Of a stretch of 64,000 nt of DNA, positions 41,749 through 50,980 are shown in pieces. This DNA is from an uncultured Oceanospirillaceae bacterium. GTDB lineage: Bacteria; Pseudomonadota; Gammaproteobacteria; Pseudomonadales; Balneatricaceae. Position 1 is the first letter of the stretch, and each line of letters starts with the position of its first letter. The notes under the pieces are model-generated. The model was not told the origin of the DNA. It did no database searches and saw nothing but the letters and a program-made list of their open reading frames with translations. The DNA is taken from NCBI GenBank assembly GCA_913057435.1, contig CAJXNY010000002.1, positions 1 through 64,000 of the forward strand. The letters run 5' to 3'. The position numbers were made by a program, and so were the translations under genes.

Positions 41749-42948
41749 ATGGGACTTAACGTAATGATTGAAAAAATGTTTTCTGAGGCAGAGAAGTTTG
41801 GCCTTAAACCACTGAAAATGGCGATCTCTTCACCTAAAGCCTTATATGATATGTCTGAAGAACAGTTGGCTGAGGTTAAATTCATCCTGATTAAGGAAGC
41901 ATTCAGTCATCATTATGAAAGCAATAAGTTTTACCGTAATTCCTGTGTAGAAAAGGGTGTTTCTCCGGACTCAATTAATACATTTGAAGATCTGGCGACC
42001 ATCCCACTGGTGCCGATTGAGCTGTATAAATCAAATGACAGCCATAAATTACTGTCGGTTGGGCTGAACGAGGTTGAGCTGGAAATGCGCAGCACTGGCA
42101 CCTCCGGTATTCCAAGTGTGTCCCGCCGTTGTTCCGATACCGTTGATAACGCGGTGCTGGGCATTTACGCCATGTACCGGGAGTTTTTCAAAATCTCCAA
42201 AGGGGCGGGCCTGTACCTGTGTCCATCCACGGAAGAAATTCCAGAAATGGGCATGATCAAAGCCCTGAATATGCTGGCGGGCCTGCTGGATACTCACCGT
42301 TTCATGGTGCGTAACGAGACGTTTGTGCCGGAAGACGCGGTTGAGCAGCTGGCTGAGTGGCAGAACAAGTTCAGCCGTCACATCATTGGCCCTCCCTTTC
42401 TGATCAACCGTTTTATCCGCTACCTGAAAGCCGCCAACATCAAGCTCAAGCTGGACAAAGGCAGCTATGTGATCACCCTGGGGGGCTGGAAACGCTTCTC
42501 CGGTGAGATGCTGTCCCGTCAGGAATTCAACGATGAATGTAAAGAATACCTGGGTGTTGAAGAACATCAGATCCGTGATATCTACGCGCTGGTTGAGTCC
42601 AACGTGGTTGCCATTGATGACGAGCACGGCGAAAAGCATGTGTCCCCCTACGTTCACTTCTCCGTGCGTGATCCAAAAGATCTGGGCCGTGAAGTTGCAC
42701 CGGGCGAAACCGGCCAGCTGGCGATCCTTGACCCTATGGCCCGTTCTACACCGGGCTTTATGCTGACGGAAGATCTGGTACGCCTGCTGCCAGGCACCAG
42801 TGCATCGGGCCGCAGTGGTCAGCGTATGCAGTACGTGATGCGCCTGCCAGAGTCGAAAGAATTTGGCTGCTGCGCGGTGAACCTGGACAAGCGACTGGAT
42901 GATCTGGAGCTGGAAGCAAGCTCTGGCACCTGTCCGATTGTCAACTGA
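41749..42948 (+). CDS. LuxE-like acyl-protein synthetase
   Basis: 399 residues; an ATG at 41764 is a possible alternative start, and neither has a strong Shine-Dalgarno. Matches the LuxE family (PF04443), a branch of the adenylate-forming enzymes: the phosphate-loop motif MRSTGTSGIPS, and GKGSY-like VITLGGWKRFSGE. LuxE activates a fatty acid as acyl-AMP and carries it on a C-terminal cysteine; here candidates are Cys374/375 and Cys395. There are no luxCDAB genes. It begins an eight-gene collinear operon of lipid-handling enzymes, so it probably moves an acyl group to a carrier or partner protein rather than making aldehyde for light. Confidence 0.85.
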   Translation: MGLNVMIEKMFSEAEKFGLKPLKMAISSPKALYDMSEEQLAEVKFILIKEAFSHHYESNKFYRNSCVEKGVSPDSINTFEDLATIPLVPIELYKSNDSHKLLSVGLNEVELEMRSTGTSGIPSVSRRCSDTVDNAVLGIYAMYREFFKISKGAGLYLCPSTEEIPEMGMIKALNMLAGLLDTHRFMVRNETFVPEDAVEQLAEWQNKFSRHIIGPPFLINRFIRYLKAANIKLKLDKGSYVITLGGWKRFSGEMLSRQEFNDECKEYLGVEEHQIRDIYALVESNVVAIDDEHGEKHVSPYVHFSVRDPKDLGREVAPGETGQLAILDPMARSTPGFMLTEDLVRLLPGTSASGRSGQRMQYVMRLPESKEFGCCAVNLDKRLDDLELEASSGTCPIVN

Positions 42949-42962
42949 GGCGGGGGAGCTGA

Positions 42963-43337
42963 ATGATGTATAGCGAACTGATTGCAGACCATTTTATGGA
43001 CCCGGGCTTTGTCGGGGATGTTGAGAACCCGGCACTGGAGTTTGAGATTGGTAACTCCGTGTGTGGTGACCGTATCCGTGTGCAGGCGGGTGTAACCGAC
43101 GGCACGGTTAGCGAGATTGCTTACCGTGCCTGGGGCTGTGCGACCTCTGTCGCGACCGGCGATATCTTTTGTGAGTCGGTGAAAAACACCGCGCTGGCAG
43201 ACATTGCCAGCCGCACACCGGAGCAAATTGAAGCGATGCTGGGTGAGCTTGAGCCCTCCCAGCACCACTGTGTTCACATTCTCACTGAGATGCACCAGTC
43301 ATTGCTGGCTGAGGCACAGACGCAAGGGGTGATCTGA
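42963..43337 (+). CDS. IscU/NifU-like Fe-S scaffold protein
   Basis: 124 residues, shortly after the LuxE-like gene with GGGGGAG as its ribosome site. The three scaffold cysteines are present: GNSVCGDRI (Cys34, followed by the conserved Asp36), WGCATSVATGD (Cys59) and HHCVHI (Cys103). The LPPVK motif that recruits HscA in housekeeping IscU is missing, arguing for a dedicated, pathway-specific scaffold. Overlaps the next gene by one base. Confidence 0.85.
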   Translation: MMYSELIADHFMDPGFVGDVENPALEFEIGNSVCGDRIRVQAGVTDGTVSEIAYRAWGCATSVATGDIFCESVKNTALADIASRTPEQIEAMLGELEPSQHHCVHILTEMHQSLLAEAQTQGVI

Positions 43338-44518
43338 TGGAAATGCAGGAGCTGTCTGGCTACTTCGATTACAACGCGACGACGCCACTGTCGGACACCG
43401 TGGTGCAGGCGATGATTGCGTCGCTGTCCCAGTTTTCCAATGCCTCCAGCAGTAGCAAGCTGGCGCAGGGAAACAAAGCTCTGCTGAAGGAGGCGCGCCA
43501 GTCAGTGGCGCGTCTGCTCAACTGCAGTGCGGCGCAGGTGGCGTTTACCTCCGGTGGCTCTGAGGCCAATAACTGGGCGATCAAAAGTTGCCTGCTGCCA
43601 TGCAGCCAGGCACCGGGCCACATCATTACCACGGCGATTGAGCACCCCTCGGTGCTGGACACCGTGCGTTACCTGGAGCGGGCGTTCGGTTTTACCGTTA
43701 CCCGCCTGCAGCCCCAGGCCAGTGGTGCCATTGCACTGGCCGAGGTTGAGGCGGCCTTACAGCCGGATACTCAGCTGATCTCGGTGATGTATGCCAACAA
43801 CGAAACCGGGGTAATTCAACCGGTGGAGGGCATTGTGGCGCTGGCCCAGGCCCGTGGCATCAAAGTGCATGTGGATGGGGTGCAGATTGTCGGCAAACGT
43901 CAGGTGGATCTGCCTGCACTGGGGGCGGATTTTGTCTCCTGTTCGGCACACAAATTCTACGGCCCCAAAGGCGTGGGCTGTCTCTATATTCGTGAGCCAG
44001 ACCAGCTGGAACCGCTGATTCACGGCGGCGGCCAGGAGATGGGTATGCGCGCGGGCACGGAAAACCTGACGGCGATTGCCGGTATGGCCCAGGCCGCGCA
44101 AGACTGCACCAGCATGGTGGCACAGTGGGATGCGCACTACAGCGACTGCAAAGCGCAGTTGATGGGGCGGCTTGAACAGCTGCCGTTCAGTATCCGTTTT
44201 AACGGTGAAACCTGTGTCACCCAGGCGGTGGCCAATACCCTGAATTTCTCCATTGACGGTGTGCGTGCGGAAGCACTGGCGGCGTTTCTGGATCGCAAAT
44301 GCGGCATTCAGGTGTCGATCGGTTCGGCCTGTAGCAACAACGATGCCAGCAAACAGCACTCCCATGTACTGAGTGCGATGGGGCTGGATGAAGCCCGTAT
44401 TCAGGGGGCGCTGCGGGTCAGCTTTGGCCGTTATACCCAGCTGGCGGATATCGAGACGTTTGTGCAACAGCTGGAGGCCTGCACCAGCAAGCTGCTGGCC
44501 ATGAGCGAAATGGCATAA
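43337..44518 (+). CDS. Cysteine desulfurase (IscS/NifS-like)
   Basis: 393 residues, PLP enzyme of aminotransferase class V. YFDYNATTPLS at the start, MYANNETGVIQPV, the PLP lysine in SAHKFYGPKG, RAGTENLTAIAGMA, and the mobile active-site Cys in GSACSNNDASKQHSHVL. Takes sulfur from cysteine as a persulfide. Coupled to the scaffold gene, it could build an Fe-S cluster or feed sulfur to a product. Confidence 0.92.
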   Translation: MEMQELSGYFDYNATTPLSDTVVQAMIASLSQFSNASSSSKLAQGNKALLKEARQSVARLLNCSAAQVAFTSGGSEANNWAIKSCLLPCSQAPGHIITTAIEHPSVLDTVRYLERAFGFTVTRLQPQASGAIALAEVEAALQPDTQLISVMYANNETGVIQPVEGIVALAQARGIKVHVDGVQIVGKRQVDLPALGADFVSCSAHKFYGPKGVGCLYIREPDQLEPLIHGGGQEMGMRAGTENLTAIAGMAQAAQDCTSMVAQWDAHYSDCKAQLMGRLEQLPFSIRFNGETCVTQAVANTLNFSIDGVRAEALAAFLDRKCGIQVSIGSACSNNDASKQHSHVLSAMGLDEARIQGALRVSFGRYTQLADIETFVQQLEACTSKLLAMSEMA

Positions 44519-44520
44519 GG

Positions 44521-46218
44521 ATGGCGACTATGTGTGCTGAATTTGAATCATTTGCCCAGCGGGTACTGAACTACGGCCTCAGTCAGCCGGATGCGAACGC
44601 CTGTGTCTTCCAGAGCCGGGGGCCGGAAACGGCTCAGGTTCTCAGCTGGGCACAGCTGCGCCAGCAGGTGCAGGCCCGTGCTTCGCTGCTGCTGGAACAT
44701 GGCCTGGCGGGTCAGCCGGTGGCGCTGATCTTCCCGGCGGGTAATGAGTTTGTGATCGATTTCCTGGCCTGCCTGTACGCCGGAGTGATCGCCGTGCCGC
44801 TAAACCTGTCGCGAAATGCGCAGCAGTTCAGCCGCACCCTGGAGATCATGGAAGACGCCGGTGTCACCGCCGTGCTGACCACGGCCAAAACCGAGAGCTT
44901 CCTGCAGGGGGCGTTGCAGGAGCTGGCCTCTGACTACCAGCCGCAGCTGTGGCTGGATGAACAGGTTCAGTCGGCACAGATACATGTGCCCGAGCCAGTG
45001 CAGCCGGATGAGCTGGCGTTTATCCAGTACACCTCGGGTTCGACCAGCCGGCCCAAAGGGGTGATGGTCAGCCACGCCAGCATTCTCGATAATCAGCAGG
45101 CTATCCAGCAGGCGTGTCAGCATGAAGCCGGGCTGATTGCCGGGGGCTGGCTGCCACAGTTCCATGATATGGGCCTGATCGGCCATATGATGCAGCCGCT
45201 CTACCTGGGGGGCTGTTATGTCTTTATGCCACCGATGAACTTTATCCAGCGGCCACGGCGCTGGCTGGAGCTGATCTCCGACTACCGGATTCACAGCTCA
45301 GCGTCACCGGATTTTGGCTACGAGCACTGTGTGAAGTTTATTACCGCCCGTGAAGACCTGTCCGGGCTGGACCTGTCGTGCTGGAAAGTTGCCCTCAACG
45401 GCTCCGAGCCGGTCAACCATGCCACCATGGCGCGCTTTGCCGAGAAATTTGCCCCACACGGATTCGACCCTCAGGCGTTTTTCCCCTGCTACGGCATGGC
45501 TGAAACCACCCTGTTCGTGTCGGGCGGTGCGCCTGGCAACGGCGTCAAAACCCGTCATTTCGACAGCACCGCGTTTGCGGCGGGCACCCTGCGTGAAGCA
45601 GCGCAGGGGATTGAGGTGGTCAGCTGCGGCCTGATCTCCCCAGCCTTTGCGCTGACCATCGTCAACCCGGACACCTGCGCTCCGTGCGCGGATGAAACCA
45701 TTGGTGAGATCTGGCTGCACGGCCCATCCGTGGCCCAGGGCTACTGGAAAAACAGCGAGCAGACCCAGGCGGGCTTCCAGGCCCAGCTGAATAACGAGGA
45801 TGCGCGCCAGTGGCTGCGTACCGGCGATCTGGGCTTTGTCCGCGATGGCGAGCTATTTGTGACCGGTCGGATCAAAGAGCTGATCATCCTGCGCGGTCGC
45901 AATATCTATCCCTATGACATCGAGCGCACCTGCAACAACTATCCCCAGGCATCGGGTGGCGGGGCGGCTGTGTTTGCGGTTGAACGCGATGGCACGACCC
46001 GGCTGGCGGCCATTGTCGAGCTGAGCAAGGCGGCATTTATCAACGGTGACCACACCGAAATGGCGCTGGATATCAAAGGCCTGGTGATGGATGCCAGCGA
46101 GGTGACGCTGGACATTCTGTGTCTGGTGAAGCCGGGCACCATCCCACGCACGACCAGCGGCAAAATCCGCCGGGTGGCGTGTAAAGATCTGCTGCCACAA
46201 CTTGAAGCGCTGAGCTGA
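44521..46218 (+). CDS. Fatty acyl-AMP ligase (FAAL)
   Basis: 565 residues from the ATG at 44521; the ATG at 44530 has a better placed AAGGA and may be the true start. Adenylation motifs: YTSGSTSRPKGVMVSH, LPQFHDMGLIGHMMQPLYLG, SASPDFGYEHCV, ALNGSEPV, PCYGMAETTLFVSGG, LRTGDLGF and RIKELIILRGRNIYPYDIE. These wordings are those of FAALs, which make acyl-AMP and load it on an acyl carrier protein, rather than acyl-CoA ligases. The carrier protein is encoded by the next gene. Confidence 0.92.
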   Translation: MATMCAEFESFAQRVLNYGLSQPDANACVFQSRGPETAQVLSWAQLRQQVQARASLLLEHGLAGQPVALIFPAGNEFVIDFLACLYAGVIAVPLNLSRNAQQFSRTLEIMEDAGVTAVLTTAKTESFLQGALQELASDYQPQLWLDEQVQSAQIHVPEPVQPDELAFIQYTSGSTSRPKGVMVSHASILDNQQAIQQACQHEAGLIAGGWLPQFHDMGLIGHMMQPLYLGGCYVFMPPMNFIQRPRRWLELISDYRIHSSASPDFGYEHCVKFITAREDLSGLDLSCWKVALNGSEPVNHATMARFAEKFAPHGFDPQAFFPCYGMAETTLFVSGGAPGNGVKTRHFDSTAFAAGTLREAAQGIEVVSCGLISPAFALTIVNPDTCAPCADETIGEIWLHGPSVAQGYWKNSEQTQAGFQAQLNNEDARQWLRTGDLGFVRDGELFVTGRIKELIILRGRNIYPYDIERTCNNYPQASGGGAAVFAVERDGTTRLAAIVELSKAAFINGDHTEMALDIKGLVMDASEVTLDILCLVKPGTIPRTTSGKIRRVACKDLLPQLEALS

Positions 46219-46258
46219 CCCCTGTCCTGAAAACTGTGTATTGCTAATGGGTGACCCT

Positions 46259-46534
46259 ATGTTTACTGAAAAGATGACTGCCACACTGGAAGCTGCAATC
46301 GTGGCCTACGTGGTAACCAGAGTGCCGACCTTTAATCTGGCCGAACATGCCGACACATCGTTCTCCCGGCTGGGGCTGGACTCACTGGGCCATGTTGAGC
46401 TGACCGCCGTAATTGAGAAAACCCTGGCGCTGGAGCTGGAACCTGACCTGGCGTTCAACTACCCAACCGTCACCGCGCTGATCAAACACCTGGGTGAGAA
46501 CTTCGCGCCGGAGGTTGCCGATGCAGATGCGTGA
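46259..46534 (+). CDS. Acyl carrier protein
   Basis: 91 residues from the ATG at 46259; starts at 46241 (TTG) and 46247 (ATG) are also in frame. Phosphopantetheine site FSRLGLDSLGHVE with Ser42. The following NYPTVTALIKHL is usual for stand-alone or PKS-type carrier domains. The expected partner of the FAAL just upstream. The stop overlaps the next gene by 14 bases. Confidence 0.92.
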   Translation: MFTEKMTATLEAAIVAYVVTRVPTFNLAEHADTSFSRLGLDSLGHVELTAVIEKTLALELEPDLAFNYPTVTALIKHLGENFAPEVADADA

Positions 46535-47579
46535 TTGCATCGTGATTGGGGGTGGGCAGTGCGGGCTTTATGCCGCCCACTGCCTGGCCGCTCAGGGGCG
46601 GGATTTCCTGCTGCTTGAACGCAGCCAGCCGGGCAGTGCCTGGCGTGCCCGGTTATCCTCCATGACGCTTTTTACCTCGCGCCAGTTCTGTGGTTTGCCG
46701 GGCAAACCGATGGCGGGGGCTCCTGAAGGATTTCCCACGGTTGATGAGATGGCCGCTTACCTTGAGCAGTATGCCGCGCCACTGGCTGCGCATATTAAAA
46801 CGGATACTGAGGTGGTAAATGTCAGTCATAACGGCGATGGCTTTGTAGTCCAGACGGGTAACGGCGAGCAGTTGCTGGCCCGCAGCCTGATCAACGCAAC
46901 CGGCTCTAACCAGCAGTGCATTGTGCCGCCGATGGCCAGCGCGCTGGATGCTGAGGTGGTGCAGTACACGGCTGCCGTGCGTGAGTTCGAGAACCTGCCT
47001 GCCCATGGTCAGGCCGTTGTGGTGGGCAGTGGTGCCTCCGGCCGGCAGATTGCCGCTGTCCTGGCTGAAAAGGGCCTGCGGGTCACCCTGGCGCGGGGCA
47101 CTCCACGGGGCTTGCCGCCGAATACAGTGCTGGGTAAAGACCTGTTCTGGTGGCTCAAACGCCTCGGCATTCTGTTTGCGGATAAAAACAGCCTGATTGC
47201 GAAATTGCTGAAAACGCGTAACCCGGTCCCCTGTGGCGAGGTGAACGACAGCGGCTTGCTGCACCGTGGCGTTGAGCTGCAAGGTCGGGCGGTCAGCTGT
47301 CTGGGCCGTGAGGTGCAGTTTAATAACGGTGAGAGTGTGGAGACTGATCTGGTGGTCTGGGCGCTGGGTTACCAGGACGCCACCGACTGGCTGCAGATTG
47401 ATCAGACCGTGCAGGACGGTGAGTTTGTGCAGTCCTATGGCAACACACCCCAGCCGGGTCTGTTTGTGGTGGGGCGCAAGTGGCTCAGCTGCCGGGCATC
47501 GGAGCTGGTGATGGGTACCCAGGCCGATGTTGATCGGGTGATGGTGACACTGGCCGGTTATCTGGATAAACGAGGCTGA
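46521..47579 (+). CDS. Flavin-dependent monooxygenase (FMO/CzcO-like)
   Basis: 352 residues from the ATG at 46521, inside the end of the carrier gene. First dinucleotide fold CIVIGGGQCGLYAAHCLAAQ (FAD) and second VVVGSGASGRQIAAVLAEKG (NADPH), with ATGSNQ-type and WALGYQDATDW motifs of class B flavoprotein monooxygenases. The central part is shorter than in typical Baeyer-Villiger enzymes. It may oxidise the carrier-bound chain at N, S or C; the target is not predictable. Confidence 0.85.
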   Translation: MQMRDCIVIGGGQCGLYAAHCLAAQGRDFLLLERSQPGSAWRARLSSMTLFTSRQFCGLPGKPMAGAPEGFPTVDEMAAYLEQYAAPLAAHIKTDTEVVNVSHNGDGFVVQTGNGEQLLARSLINATGSNQQCIVPPMASALDAEVVQYTAAVREFENLPAHGQAVVVGSGASGRQIAAVLAEKGLRVTLARGTPRGLPPNTVLGKDLFWWLKRLGILFADKNSLIAKLLKTRNPVPCGEVNDSGLLHRGVELQGRAVSCLGREVQFNNGESVETDLVVWALGYQDATDWLQIDQTVQDGEFVQSYGNTPQPGLFVVGRKWLSCRASELVMGTQADVDRVMVTLAGYLDKRG

Positions 47580-47581
47580 TA

Positions 47582-49903
47582 ATGGATTTTTCCCGCATGA
47601 TTCGCTGGCTTGCCTCCACCCGCGCCAGTGTCTACCTGGTGATACTGGTGGTGGCCTGTGTGCTGGCCAGTGCGGCCGGGCTGAAAAACCTGACCCTGGC
47701 CAGTGATTACCGGATCTTCTTTGATCAGAACGACCCGGATCTGGCCAAACTGGAACAGATGCAGTCGGTCTACAACCGTACTGAAAACGTATTCGTGATG
47801 ATCAGCCCGCCCGGTGACTCGGTGTTTGATGCCGCCACGCTGGAGCTGGTACGCGCACTGACCGAACAGTTCTGGCAGGTGCCGTACACGTCCCGGGTCG
47901 ACTCGATCAGCAACTACAGCCACAGCTATGCTGAGGGCGACGATATCCTGATCGAAGACTTCATCTACGAACCGCAAGATATCGACGCCGGTCGTATCCG
48001 GTTTATGGAACAGGAAGTACTGATCGAGAAAGACCTGCTGGGAAAACTGATCACCGCCGATGGCCGCTTTACCGCCATCAACCTGACCACGCTATTGCCA
48101 GGCCTGAACAACAAAGCAGAAGTACTGGCCGTGAACGCCGGGGTAGAAGAGATTCTGGCCCAGGTCCGCCAGCAGCACCCCGACTACAGTTTTTACATCA
48201 GCGGGATCACCCGCATGAACGGGGCGTTTTTCAAGGCTGCGAAAAAAGATTTCGTCACTCTGATTCCATTGATGATGGTGTTTGTACTGGTGGTCGCCGG
48301 GGTTATCCTGGGGTCCGTGCAGGCTGCACTGACCATGCTGGCCATTGTGCTGATGTCCTTTTTGGGCGCACTGGGTATGGCGGGCTGGGTCGGTATTCAG
48401 CTGTCGGCACCGTCGATCTCGGCACCGATTATCATGTTTACCGTGATTGTGGCCTCAGCGATCCACATCATGACCTACGTAAAGCGCAAGGTGATCGAAG
48501 GTGACAGTGCTGCCGATGCGGTGGTCGAGTCGTACCAGCGTAATGCCAGCCCGATCCTGCTGAGCCATATCACCACCATCATTGGCTTTCTGTCGATGAA
48601 TGCCAGCGACTCGCCGCCGTTTCGTGACCTGGGCAATATCGTGGTGTTCGGGGTACTGTTCTCCATGGTGCTGGTGATGACGGTAGTGCCCTGGTTGCTG
48701 GCACGGATTCGCTACCGCCAGGGTCACCAGCTGATTCCAGGGATCGGTAACCTGACCCGTGCCATCGCCGAACTTGTGATCGCCCAGCGTAAAACGATTC
48801 TGTGGCTGATGACGCCACTGACCCTGGCCCTGGCGCTGTTTGCGCTTAATAACAGCCTCAACGATAACCTGATCCGTTACTTTGATGAGTCGGTTGAGTT
48901 CCGTCAGGACGCCGAAGCGGTGGATCAGCAGTTCTCCGGTATATACAACATCGACTACTCGCTTGATAGGGGTGAAGAAAATGGCATATTCCGGCCCGAT
49001 TACCTGCAGTTTATTGAGCGGTTTGAAAGCTGGCTGCTGGCCCGGCCTGAGGTGGTGGCTGTCGACAGCCCGCTGCATCGGATTAAAGATCTGAACCAGC
49101 TGATGCACGGTGATGAACCGGCCTACTACCGGATTCCGGCAGACCGCACCGCCACCGCGCAGAATTTCCTGTTGTATGAGATGTCGCTGCCCTATGGCCG
49201 GGATACCGGTAATCAGATCAACATTGATAAATCGAGCCTGAAGCTGACCGTGCGGCTGCGCAACAGCAGCTCGCAGCAGATGATCAGTTTTGAGCAGACG
49301 GTTAATACCTGGCTGGCCGTCGAGCAGCCACAAACCATTGCCGTAAATTACAGCAGCCCGGCGGTGGTGTTTTCCCATATCGGTGCCAACAGCATAAACA
49401 GCCTGCTCAAAGGGGCAATGCTGGCGATGCTGATTATCTCGCTGGCGCTGGTACTGGTGTTCCGCTCGGTGCGTATCGGCCTGGTCAGTTTGATTCCGAA
49501 TATCCTGCCCATTGCGGCAGCGTTCGGCGTCTGGAACCTGCTCAGTGGCGAGATCTCCATGGGGCTGGCCGGAGTCGCGGCAATGGCGATCGGGATTGTA
49601 GTGGATGATACGGTTCACTTCCTGTTTCAGTACATCCACGGCCTGCGTCAGGGCCTGTCGCCGCAGGACAGTGTGCGCCAGACCTTCGATAAAACCATGT
49701 CAGCGATCTGTATCAGCTCGGTGCTGCTGGTGGCGGGCTTTATGCTGCTGGCAACCTCATCGTTTGAGAAAAACGCCGATATGGGCGTGCTGACCAGCGT
49801 CACCATCAGCCTGGCACTGATCTTTGATCTGCTGCTACTCCCTGCAATTGCGATGACTTTTATCAAGCAGCGTACACCGGTGCCCAGCCCCTCTGCGGCC
49901 TGA
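47582..49903 (+). CDS. MMPL-family RND lipid exporter
   Basis: 773 residues with two repeats, each a membrane helix, a periplasmic domain and five further helices (total about 12). MMPL marks: MMVFVLVVAGVILGSV, AIVLMSFLGALGMAGW, IVASAIHIMTYVKRKV in the first half and GVAAMAIGIVVDDTVHF in the second. Such proteins export lipids and lipid-linked compounds. In this operon it is probably the exporter of the product. Confidence 0.9.
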   Translation: MDFSRMIRWLASTRASVYLVILVVACVLASAAGLKNLTLASDYRIFFDQNDPDLAKLEQMQSVYNRTENVFVMISPPGDSVFDAATLELVRALTEQFWQVPYTSRVDSISNYSHSYAEGDDILIEDFIYEPQDIDAGRIRFMEQEVLIEKDLLGKLITADGRFTAINLTTLLPGLNNKAEVLAVNAGVEEILAQVRQQHPDYSFYISGITRMNGAFFKAAKKDFVTLIPLMMVFVLVVAGVILGSVQAALTMLAIVLMSFLGALGMAGWVGIQLSAPSISAPIIMFTVIVASAIHIMTYVKRKVIEGDSAADAVVESYQRNASPILLSHITTIIGFLSMNASDSPPFRDLGNIVVFGVLFSMVLVMTVVPWLLARIRYRQGHQLIPGIGNLTRAIAELVIAQRKTILWLMTPLTLALALFALNNSLNDNLIRYFDESVEFRQDAEAVDQQFSGIYNIDYSLDRGEENGIFRPDYLQFIERFESWLLARPEVVAVDSPLHRIKDLNQLMHGDEPAYYRIPADRTATAQNFLLYEMSLPYGRDTGNQINIDKSSLKLTVRLRNSSSQQMISFEQTVNTWLAVEQPQTIAVNYSSPAVVFSHIGANSINSLLKGAMLAMLIISLALVLVFRSVRIGLVSLIPNILPIAAAFGVWNLLSGEISMGLAGVAAMAIGIVVDDTVHFLFQYIHGLRQGLSPQDSVRQTFDKTMSAICISSVLLVAGFMLLATSSFEKNADMGVLTSVTISLALIFDLLLLPAIAMTFIKQRTPVPSPSAA

Positions 49904-50012
49904 GCCTGGCTGAACAGCCCTTGCAGGGGCAAAGGCCTGCGGTTATCGGCACGGATGTTGTGTTTAAACCGGTGGCTGCCCATGCAAGGCGCCTAACCTG
50001 GCAGGATAAAGA

Positions 50013-50531
50013 ATGAATATATGCAAAGCGACGTCCCACCCTGAAGCAGCACCCGCACCGGCCACAGCGGTACAGGCGTTGCAACAGCAGCTGACCGGCC
50101 AGCTGGGTCAGGAAATCCATCTGGGCGACTGGTATCGAGTGGATCAGAACTGTATTGAACGGTTTGCCCATGTCACCGGTGATAATCAGTGGATCCATGT
50201 GGATGTGGAGCGGGCCCGGCGTGAGTCACCGTTTCGTGGCACCGTCGCCCAGGGCTTTCTGATTCTGTCACTGCTGCCAACCCTGCGCGCGCTGGATAAA
50301 GAGAGTGCATGCAGCTACCCCGATGCCCGGCTGGTGGTGAACTGCGGCCTCAATGAGGTGAGCTTTCTCCACCCGGTCAAAGCCGACAGCCAGATCCGCA
50401 CCCGCACCCGACTGCTGGAACTGGTCGCCAACAAACGCAGCCTGGACATCATCGAAGAGAACCGGGTAGAGATCCAGGGCAGTGAAAAATGCGCCTGCAT
50501 CGCCCAGACACGGGTACGGGTGTATTTGTGA
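50013..50531 (+). CDS. MaoC-like hot-dog hydratase/dehydratase
   Basis: 172 residues. Contains GDWYRVDQNCIERFAHVTGDNQWIH and GTVAQGFLILSLLP, the active-site Asp/His and the following helix of MaoC dehydratases. It acts on enoyl or hydroxyacyl thioesters. Last gene of the operon, 110 bases after the exporter. Confidence 0.88.
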   Translation: MNICKATSHPEAAPAPATAVQALQQQLTGQLGQEIHLGDWYRVDQNCIERFAHVTGDNQWIHVDVERARRESPFRGTVAQGFLILSLLPTLRALDKESACSYPDARLVVNCGLNEVSFLHPVKADSQIRTRTRLLELVANKRSLDIIEENRVEIQGSEKCACIAQTRVRVYL

Positions 50532-50980
50532 GTGGGGCTCTGGCTAGCTGGCTTCAGTTTCAACAACCTGTGCACGCAGGGTACGAGACACGCTCATCAA
50601 AACCAGTCTTTATTGACACTGCACCTGCGACGGGCCTTACCCGCCAGCCAGCGTGATATGGATACTCACGCGGCACTCTTTGTGCTGGAGGGTTACCAGG
50701 AACGGGGGCAGGGCTTACTCTCCGCTTACTCTGGCAGATCGGCGATTTTTACAAAGCTGTGCTGTTGTAGCGCAGGCTTGAACATGGCTTTGGCCTCTGG
50801 GGTGAACTCGGTCAGGCTGCTCAAATATGGCCTAAACATCCCATTTGATAGCTGAACGGTAACAGGCTTTGATCTGACACCTTGCCTCTCATCAGCAAGC
50901 TGCTTAAATGAAGTTTCACAAATGGAGGCAGGTTACTAATGGCATTCGCCTGCTAACGACAAAACAAGGAGTGTTACCCC
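50532..50980. other. Intergenic region, no supported gene
   Basis: An open frame of 107 codons directly after the MaoC stop has no family similarity and no credible start signal. No terminator with T-tract seen. The last bases hold AAGGAG for the lipase gene. Confidence 0.4.

Noticed and set aside
41749-42948. A bioluminescence (lux) operon
   Set aside because: Only a LuxE-like gene is present; luciferase, reductase and thioesterase genes are absent and the neighbours belong to lipid assembly.
48455-49639. 394-codon open frame on the minus strand
   Set aside because: Antisense shadow of the MMPL exporter; composition is Gln/His-rich, as expected from reversed codons.
50532-50855. 107-codon frame directly after the MaoC gene
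   Set aside because: No Shine-Dalgarno, no recognisable motif, and unlike a natural extension of the operon; left as intergenic.
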